DNA from: JAPKZH01 sp963715635
GTDB lineage: Bacteria > Acidobacteriota > Aminicenantia > Aminicenantales > UBA4085
Assembly (NCBI GenBank): GCA_963715635.1
Contig: OY970261.1
Coordinates: 3,596,001 to 3,660,000 of the forward strand
Direction of reading: 5' to 3'
Length of the DNA stretch: 64,000 bases
In this document: positions 58,132-64,000 of the stretch, piece after piece
How positions within the stretch are numbered: the stretch's first letter is position 1
Layout of the letters: each line of letters opens with the position of its first letter
Translations under genes and position numbers: made by a program
The notes under the pieces: generated by a model
Seen by the model: only the letters and a program-made list of their open reading frames with translations
The model's database searches: none
What the model was told of the DNA's origin: nothing

Positions 58132-60450
58132 ATGTCGGAAAAGGTTATTTTTTGGGGATTGTGCGCGATTCTCGTCCTTCTGCCTCTTCCCTATGGAGGC
58201 GTGTATGAGTGGACGATTTTCATTTTCGAAGCGGGAACCCTGGTTTTGTTTGGGCTGTATTGGGCAGGAAAACTGGCCGCAGGAAACGAATGCGCAGCGA
58301 AAGGCGGTGGAAGGATCCCGCTTGCCGTAAAGGTCCTGGTCGGAGTCTTTTTCGCCGTTTCTTTGGCGCAGATTCTGCCTCTCCCCCAGGAAGTCCTGGC
58401 CTTCATCTCCCCCAGGGCCCACCGCTTCTATCAAGATGTTTCGGCGGGCGGGCTCGGGGAAATCTTGGGCAGGACGTGGAAGACGATCTCCTTTGCCCCC
58501 AACCTGACCCTTTATGAAATCATCAAGGATGCTTGTTACGGCATCTTCGGCTTTCTGGTCTATAAAGTCATCCGGACGAAGAATAAAGCTAAAAGTTTTG
58601 TCTTTGTGATCATCTTGAGCGGCATCTTTCAAGCCGTTTACGGCCTCACGGAACTTTGGGGCGGGACGAGCCGGATTTTCGGCTGGAAAAACAAGTGGAA
58701 CCAGGGATCGGCGTTTGGCACGTTCGTCAACCGGGACCATTTTTCGGCGTTTCTGGAGATGATTTTCCCTCTGAGCTTGGGGTATCTTCTGGCCAGGGCG
58801 GATTTCTTCGCCATGAAAAAGGGGCTTTCCTTCAGGGAGAAAATTCTTTGGTTCGGCCAGGAGCGCCTGCAGAAATCGATCATCGTGGGGACGGCCGCGG
58901 CCGGCCTGGGGGTCGCGCTTCTCTTTTCGAGATGCCGGGCGGGCGTCATCATCTTCTTCGTGTCGATCTTCATGATGCTGATGATTTTGTCGATGGCGGG
59001 AAGAGGACAAACGACGGAGGATTGGGGAGGGACCGGAGTCGGCCCGGCACGGAGCCGGTCGAAAAGGGCCGTGCGGACGGTTTTCCTGGCCGTTATTCTG
59101 ACGGCCGTACTGATCGGCATCCAACCCATCCTGGCGCGGTTTACGAAGGATACGCTGACATTAAAAGTGGGACGGCCGGTGTACTACCGAAACACGGTGG
59201 AAATGGTCGGGGCATATCCTCTGGCGGGGGTCGGCCTCGGGGCGTACATGTATGTTTATCCGACGTTCGAAAAAGTCAGCGACCCCGGGCTTCTCAGCCA
59301 TGCACACAACGATTATCTGGAAGTGTTGGCGGAGAGCGGGGTGGTGGGAGGAGCGGCGCTCATCGCCGCGGCAATTGCGACGCTGGTGTCGATCGGAGCG
59401 GGATGGGCTAAGCGGCATGACCCCCTGCTGAGGGGCATTGGGCTGGGGTGCCTGGTGGGAATCGCGGCGATCCTCATCCACAGCTTTGGGGATTTCAGCC
59501 TGCGGATTCCGGCCAACGCGGCGTATCTGGTGACGCTTTATGCGCTGGGGTTGGGAGCTGTGGGATTACAATCAAGGCAGGCGGCTGGATTAGGAAACAT
59601 TAATTCTAAAAATATTTCTTTAAATAAATCCGGCTTAGAGCGGAATGGTGAGACCTCGCGGATATCGGGGAGCAATTCAGGGGGCCGCGGCAAGGCGGCC
59701 TCGGCGAAGATGAACGCAGTCTTGATGCTGGCCGGAACGGCGGGGCTGTTGTTTCTGGCCGTCAAACACAACCTGGGCTATCTGTATTTGAACAAGTACG
59801 AGGCCGCCCGGAAGGCGGCAGCGGAGGGTGGACAGAGCCTTCAGTCGGGGTTCCCTGGGTTCGAGAGGCTGCTCCAAAAGGCGGTATGCTGTTCAAATAA
59901 TCCGATTTTCTACAGGGAAGCAGGACTTCTGTATCTCGGCATGGCGGCTGCGGAGAATATGGAGGTTGGGAAGGAAGAGCGGGACGCACGGCGGGATGCT
60001 CTTCTCGATCGGGCGCGGGAGGCGTTTGTGGAGCAGATCAAAGCGAACCCGGCCGACGCCCAAGGATATTATTATTTGGGAAAGGTGTATCTTCTCTATA
60101 ATTACCCGCTTTTGACATACGGGGACAAAGGCCGGATGTTTCTGAGGAAAACTCTAAACCTGAAGCCGCACAATTTGCTTTTCAACCAGAGCGTCATATT
60201 CGATTTTTTGCTGATGTGGGACGGCCTGACTGAAGAGGAGAAGGCGTGGATAATGAAATGGCTCAAAACGGCCTGGGTGACCAACGCGGGGGCGTTCTAT
60301 CCGGAGCTTAAGAAGCGCTGGGAAAAGGATATCAAGAACCTGGATGCGCTGAAGGCAATTTTACACTCGGACGCGGCGGTTTGGTCCACAGCCTCAAGAT
60401 ATTTTTTATCAGGGTCCCCTCAAGGACGTCAAAAAGCTGGATTAAAGTAA
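58132..60450 (+). CDS. O-antigen ligase-family membrane protein with soluble C-terminal tail
   Basis: 772 residues. About twelve hydrophobic segments to residue 500, with the Wzy_C core: a loop VGRPVYYRNTVEMVGAYPLA then GVGLGAYMYVYP, and LSHAHNDYLEVLAESGVVGG, where HAHNDYLE is a hallmark of the O-antigen ligase family. The last 230 residues are soluble and TPR-like (REAFVEQIKANPADAQGYYY then LGKVYLL). It would transfer or polymerise glycan on the periplasmic side. The last 22 bases overlap tail-to-tail with the gene on the other strand. Confidence 0.85.
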   Translation: MSEKVIFWGLCAILVLLPLPYGGVYEWTIFIFEAGTLVLFGLYWAGKLAAGNECAAKGGGRIPLAVKVLVGVFFAVSLAQILPLPQEVLAFISPRAHRFYQDVSAGGLGEILGRTWKTISFAPNLTLYEIIKDACYGIFGFLVYKVIRTKNKAKSFVFVIILSGIFQAVYGLTELWGGTSRIFGWKNKWNQGSAFGTFVNRDHFSAFLEMIFPLSLGYLLARADFFAMKKGLSFREKILWFGQERLQKSIIVGTAAAGLGVALLFSRCRAGVIIFFVSIFMMLMILSMAGRGQTTEDWGGTGVGPARSRSKRAVRTVFLAVILTAVLIGIQPILARFTKDTLTLKVGRPVYYRNTVEMVGAYPLAGVGLGAYMYVYPTFEKVSDPGLLSHAHNDYLEVLAESGVVGGAALIAAAIATLVSIGAGWAKRHDPLLRGIGLGCLVGIAAILIHSFGDFSLRIPANAAYLVTLYALGLGAVGLQSRQAAGLGNINSKNISLNKSGLERNGETSRISGSNSGGRGKAASAKMNAVLMLAGTAGLLFLAVKHNLGYLYLNKYEAARKAAAEGGQSLQSGFPGFERLLQKAVCCSNNPIFYREAGLLYLGMAAAENMEVGKEERDARRDALLDRAREAFVEQIKANPADAQGYYYLGKVYLLYNYPLLTYGDKGRMFLRKTLNLKPHNLLFNQSVIFDFLLMWDGLTEEEKAWIMKWLKTAWVTNAGAFYPELKKRWEKDIKNLDALKAILHSDAAVWSTASRYFLSGSPQGRQKAGLK

Positions 60451-62537
60451 AGGATTTTCCTCTCCAGCGGCTTGAATTCCAGGATCAGCCGGGAATCGGA
60501 GAGTGGGAATCCTGCCCCTGAAAAAAAATCGAAAGCGGCGGCGGAAGGCGGACGTTTGAAATCGAGGGCCGCCGTCACGGGTGCGTTGAGAGTGTTGACG
60601 GCGATGAGGTAGGCGCCCGGGCGAAGCGAACCGGTGGGGAATCCAGCCGGACCAGGTCTCGGTTGCCGATTGAGTTCCACGGGACCGGCATGGGTCTCCG
60701 AATAGGAATTCCCCTCCGATTTAAGTTCTTTAAGAATCGAGTGGACGGCCGGGATGCCCCAAGCATCGTTCTTGTCGCATTTTATCTTGTACGCGGCCCC
60801 GGCCTCCGGCGCTTGAATCACCGGCAGCAACTGCCGCACTTCCCCCACCGTCTTTCTCAGCCCCTCCCACAAATCCTTATTCTCTTTAATAAAATAATTC
60901 TCCGATTTACAGACGTAATAGAACAGCCCCTGCGCTTTATGGACGAGGGCCAGATAGGTCAGCGTCCGGACTTCGTCGCCCGTCGGGTCGCGGCCCAGGC
61001 CGGTTTCTTCCCCGGCCTTAGCGCCGCAGTTCCAGCCGAAGGCCTGGATGACGGCCCAGAGTCTTTTGGACGGGTCTCCGGCGAGGCTGGTGCGAATCTC
61101 GTCGAGCGACGTGCTGAGCCAGGACAGCGGCTCGAAGGGAATGGGATAGGGATCGGTCATGATAACGTCCGCCGCCGGGGCGTAGTCGGGGGCCCGCCAG
61201 GAGCGGTTGAGGACGATGACGCCGGGCCGGCGGAATCCGAGGCGGAAGAGCTCGGCGCGCCTGTTGAAGAGGATTTTGGGCGAAATGCTCCGGCCCTCGG
61301 GCTCGTCTTCAAGGTACCAGCCAAGGATAGCATTCGCGCCTCCCAATCCGGCCGCGGGAGAGACGATAATCCTGAGGCCGTTTTCGCGGGCCGCGGCCAA
61401 AGCCTGGAGCAGAGAATCCGGGCCGGCCGCAGGAAGGCTGACCGAATTGAAGCCGATCCCGCTTAACTCCTTAAAGTCTTCAGGAGGGACGCCATACATC
61501 CCGATGGGGAAAAAATCTAAGTTCTGAATTTCCGACCCGCCTCTCGCTTCTTCATCCCCCGCCCTAAATGTGCGATCGCCACGCCAAGAGGCAGGCGATG
61601 ACACTAAAGAAATTTCCGGATATTCTTTTTCTATAAAAAAATGCCTAATGTCGGATAAGGCGAGAAGTGTTTTATACTGATAAATTTCGAGCCGCCAGAA
61701 CCATTTCCCTTTCCGGAGTTCGTTGGGGATCGAAAGACTGAATCCCTCAGAGGACGGAACCTGGCCCCGACTGATCTCAGCCGCGTTATTTGTGCGGAAG
61801 GTCTTTACCTCCAGGCCTTGAAAATGCTTATCGCGCGACAGGGCCAGGAGGATGTCCAGGAGGCGGTCCGTGGCCGGCATGGTCCAGGAAAACCGGATCG
61901 TGCTGCGGTTGATCCGCGCGCCGGCGGCAGGGCTTTGAGGAGCGGCCTCGATTTCGCGGAGGCTCAAATCATCCACCCAGAGGAAGTAATCGTCCCGCGG
62001 GGCTTCTATTTTCAGGAATTCTGAAGGCGCCTTCGCACTTTTCAGCTTCGCCGGGGATTGAAAGATGACCGATATTTTTTGCCATTTGCCGGAGGCCCAG
62101 AAATCACTCAGCCGGCGCTCCTGCCCAAAGAGCGAAACCGTGGGATAGACGCCGTCAATGTTGCGGTTGCGGATAAACCAGCCTTCGAAGAGATAGGCCG
62201 CCCCCGGCTTGGCGGGCAGACTGAGCCGGCAGGTCAGGCGCGCGTAATCGAGAGGAGCGATCATCGAGGCCCCGATGAAGAGGGATCGCTTTCCGCCGGG
62301 GCGCGAAAACAGGTCCCAGAGAAAAAATGTCTCGGGCTCTAAGCGCCAGATATATGGCTTGGCGGGCGGATAATAGCTTTCGAAATCGCCGTTTTCGATC
62401 AAATTCGGGAAGCGCTCGGCGGGGTGGGGCACAGTCTTCAATAAACAGCCAGCCAAAAGAGCCGTTATTGATAAAACGGCCGCAATAAAGGGGCGGGCGA
62501 GATTGCGTTCGCCTATTTTTTGACCTTGTCGAGGCAT
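60429..62537 (-). CDS. lipoprotein with N-terminal carbohydrate-binding-like and glycoside-hydrolase-like regions
   Basis: 702 residues. LSITALLAGC is a lipobox, so the protein is lipid-anchored. NLIENGDFESYYPPAKPYIW resembles the start of a CBM-type jelly roll; a fibronectin-like middle (TIRFSWTMPATDRLLDILLA) follows; the C-terminal half looks like a TIM-barrel hydrolase (FFPIGMYGVPPEDFKELSGI, RENGLRIIVSPAAGLG, GWYLEDEPEG, VIMTDPYPI) with acidic residues in EDEP where catalytic Glu occur. No family is claimed. A surface role in processing or binding of the exported polymer is inference. Its start overlaps the TPR gene stop by 25 bases. Confidence 0.72.
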   Translation of the reverse strand: MPRQGQKIGERNLARPFIAAVLSITALLAGCLLKTVPHPAERFPNLIENGDFESYYPPAKPYIWRLEPETFFLWDLFSRPGGKRSLFIGASMIAPLDYARLTCRLSLPAKPGAAYLFEGWFIRNRNIDGVYPTVSLFGQERRLSDFWASGKWQKISVIFQSPAKLKSAKAPSEFLKIEAPRDDYFLWVDDLSLREIEAAPQSPAAGARINRSTIRFSWTMPATDRLLDILLALSRDKHFQGLEVKTFRTNNAAEISRGQVPSSEGFSLSIPNELRKGKWFWRLEIYQYKTLLALSDIRHFFIEKEYPEISLVSSPASWRGDRTFRAGDEEARGGSEIQNLDFFPIGMYGVPPEDFKELSGIGFNSVSLPAAGPDSLLQALAAARENGLRIIVSPAAGLGGANAILGWYLEDEPEGRSISPKILFNRRAELFRLGFRRPGVIVLNRSWRAPDYAPAADVIMTDPYPIPFEPLSWLSTSLDEIRTSLAGDPSKRLWAVIQAFGWNCGAKAGEETGLGRDPTGDEVRTLTYLALVHKAQGLFYYVCKSENYFIKENKDLWEGLRKTVGEVRQLLPVIQAPEAGAAYKIKCDKNDAWGIPAVHSILKELKSEGNSYSETHAGPVELNRQPRPGPAGFPTGSLRPGAYLIAVNTLNAPVTAALDFKRPPSAAAFDFFSGAGFPLSDSRLILEFKPLERKILYFNPAF

Positions 62538-64000
62538 GACTTCCTGAGATCCCGCGTATCCTTGTAAAAGGGCGAGGCGGCCAGAACGATATCGAATTCG
62601 GCGGCCGCCAGATCATATTTTTTCTGTCCCATGAAAGCCCTGCCGAGAAAATAATGCAGCTCAATGTTTTTTCCGGCGTTCTTTATCCCCTGTCCCAGGA
62701 CAGTCGCCGCCTTGTCGAAGGATTTCTCCCTGATATAGACATCGCCGAGATCCACATAGATTCGGACGTCGCCCGGATAATACGTGAGGAGGAGCTCGAG
62801 CAGCTTAGCCGCTTCTTTATATTGTTTTTGCTGGATATAGGCGTCTTTGATTTCAAAATAGATGTCCACGTTGGACGGATCGGCCTTTAGGGCGTCAATA
62901 TAAAACCCTATTTTCTTGTAGGCGTCGAGCTCGGAGCGGGCCTTCTGGAGGTAGACTTGAGAGTCCGTGATGCGGAGGGCTTCGATGTCGGCAAGGCTGG
63001 CCGTATAACGGGCAACATCCATATATTTGCTGTCGATCCGCTGGGCGAGGGAGAATGATTGTTTGGCCTTGTCGTAATTCTTCAGGTCGAAGTAGAGCTT
63101 GCCGAGAGCATAATGAGGGGCGGGGTTATCGGGGAGGAGGGCGGCGGCTTTTTCGAAGGCAGCGAGGGCTTCCTTGGTTTTTTGCTCGGCGACATAAATT
63201 TTTCCCAACTCTAAGTGAGCCAGGCCGTTTTTTGGGTTTATGCCGAGAAGAGATTCGAGGGAGGCGCGGGCATCCTTGAATTTTTTCTGGTCGACGAAAA
63301 GCGTGGAAAGCCGGAAATAAGGATCGGGATTTCCCTTGTCTTTTTTGATGGAATCCTTGAGCTGTTTGATTTCGGCGGCGACGGCCTCGGATGGAGAAAC
63401 GGCAGGAGGCGGGGGTATTGTAGTTTTGGAAGCGGGCTTTGTCGTTTGAGCGGGCTGTTTGGCCGGTTTTTCGGGCAAGTCTTTGGCTTTTCCCGAATCG
63501 GCTTCTTTCTTAGAGGTTGAGGGCGGAGGAGCGGTCTGCCGGGGCTTAGGATCAACTTCTTTCTGAGGGGAGGATGCCGGGGGCTGGGATTCGGGTTTAG
63601 ATTTTGATTTGGGTTCGATTTTGGACGCAACCGCACCGTATCCGTCGGCGGCCTTGGTCTCAAGACGCGCAAAGGCGGCATTGAGCTCAAGATATTTGAC
63701 CTCGAGGTCTTCGGAGAGCTTGAGGTTCTTCAGGTAGGTCTGGAGCCTGAGCCGCTTGATCTCGTCATAATAATATTTGGTTTTATCGGCATTCTTGAGG
63801 TGGGAGTAGCTTACCTCGAGGTAGATATAACATTCAAGGAGCTTCGCTGGATTGTCGACAAAGCCGAAAAAGGCGATCTCAAAATTCGAGACGGCGCCGG
63901 CAAAATCCCCGTTCTGGAAGAAATATTTGCCGTCCTCATAAAGCTTCAGGTAGAACGGGTCTACCTGCTCGGTGATTTGGGCCTGAAGGAAAGGAACGAA
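62513..64000 (-). CDS. TPR-repeat protein, secreted (5' end outside window)
   Basis: The frame is open to the right edge of the window, about 495 residues visible. The first visible residues FVPFLQAQITEQVDPFYLKL look like the end of a signal peptide (LQAQ). Then TPR-like helices, a Pro/Lys-rich linker (KSKSKPESQPPASSPQKEVD, and more), and another run of TPR units (AHLELGKIYVAEQKTKEALA, PHYALGKLYFDLKNYDKAKQ, ELHYFLGRAFMGQKKYDLAA). A scaffold at the cell envelope is likely; partners unknown. TTG 63478 is only an internal codon, not the start. Confidence 0.85.
   Translation of the reverse strand, partial: FVPFLQAQITEQVDPFYLKLYEDGKYFFQNGDFAGAVSNFEIAFFGFVDNPAKLLECYIYLEVSYSHLKNADKTKYYYDEIKRLRLQTYLKNLKLSEDLEVKYLELNAAFARLETKAADGYGAVASKIEPKSKSKPESQPPASSPQKEVDPKPRQTAPPPSTSKKEADSGKAKDLPEKPAKQPAQTTKPASKTTIPPPPAVSPSEAVAAEIKQLKDSIKKDKGNPDPYFRLSTLFVDQKKFKDARASLESLLGINPKNGLAHLELGKIYVAEQKTKEALAAFEKAAALLPDNPAPHYALGKLYFDLKNYDKAKQSFSLAQRIDSKYMDVARYTASLADIEALRITDSQVYLQKARSELDAYKKIGFYIDALKADPSNVDIYFEIKDAYIQQKQYKEAAKLLELLLTYYPGDVRIYVDLGDVYIREKSFDKAATVLGQGIKNAGKNIELHYFLGRAFMGQKKYDLAAAEFDIVLAASPFYKDTRDLRKSCLDKVKK

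Noticed and set aside
57985..59124. 379-codon minus-strand frame opposite the O-antigen ligase
   Set aside because: Shadow frame; charged low-complexity translation and it crosses a strong terminator.
63238..63690. 150-codon minus-strand frame rich in Pro/Arg near the right edge
   Set aside because: Alternate frame of the Pro/Lys-rich linker of the TPR gene, which continues to the window edge.
1..64000. CRISPR arrays, tRNA and rRNA genes
   Set aside because: No regularly spaced direct repeats and no cloverleaf or rRNA sequence was recognised by eye.

Overview
The window is bacterial DNA, mostly moderately GC-rich, from a Gram-negative (diderm) organism: it carries an LptD-type outer-membrane assembly protein, a Wza-type export channel, a predicted outer-membrane beta-barrel and a lipoprotein. 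No rRNA, tRNA or other firm taxonomic marker was seen. Gene style (RAYT transposase, long RmlA, GH106, geranylgeranyl-reductase-family oxidoreductase) would fit an Acidobacteriota/Aminicenantota-like or deltaproteobacterial lineage, but that is a guess. The dominant theme is synthesis, polymerisation and export of surface polysaccharide.

Layout. (1) 1-6.8 kb, minus strand: the decayed end of a polysaccharide operon: truncated gmd, an O-antigen polymerase/ligase-like membrane protein, a glycosyltransferase stump broken by a truncated IS3 element, a methyltransferase, two GT2 glycosyltransferases, and two enzymes of GDP-D-glycero-D-manno-heptose synthesis (HddC, GmhB). (2) 6.8-9.7 kb: a RAYT transposase, a gene-poor spacer and purF. 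(3) 9.7-15 kb: two tandem Rmd-like reductases, an NAD-dependent epimerase, rfbB and a MazEF-type toxin-antitoxin pair. A near-identical GC-rich repeat of about 170 bp lies in opposite orientation at 11.7 and 14.9 kb. (4) 15-28 kb: a large secreted GH106-type rhamnosidase, an ABC-2 exporter (three coupled genes), rfbC, rfbA, lptD, a small membrane protein and a geranylgeranyl-reductase-family flavoprotein. (5) 28-41.5 kb: a visibly AT-richer O-antigen island with Wzx flippase, Wzy polymerase, glycosyltransferases, FkbM and sugar C-methyltransferases, and several gene remnants (wecB, a GT4, an acyltransferase). It looks horizontally acquired and recombined.

(6) 42.3-57.1 kb: the exopolysaccharide export machinery (initiating glycosyl-phosphate transferase, Wzc-like co-polymerase/kinase, outer-membrane barrel, Wza, PHP-type phosphatase). 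A complete-looking RiPP (modified peptide) cassette is embedded in it at 47.5-55.3 kb: PqqD-like carrier, two radical SAM/SPASM enzymes, a 93-residue precursor with six regularly spaced cysteines, an HPr-kinase-like protein, a signal-peptidase-like protease, an ABC exporter (frameshifted) and an NTP_transf_5 protein. The order resembles the SynChlorMet (Scm) cassettes defined from comparative genomics. This is the most interesting system in the window; its product is unknown to me. (7) 57.4-64 kb: a small secreted protein, an O-antigen ligase-type protein with a soluble tail, a lipoprotein with a glycoside-hydrolase-like region, and a TPR protein that runs off the window.

How it works together: nucleotide-sugar genes (heptose, deoxyhexose, dTDP-sugar) supply glycosyltransferases of the Wzx/Wzy cluster; the second cluster initiates and exports another polymer through a Wzc/Wza route. 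Short GGGGAC hairpins scattered between genes are probably substrates or relics of the RAYT. Gene calls rest on motif recognition by eye; no database search was possible.
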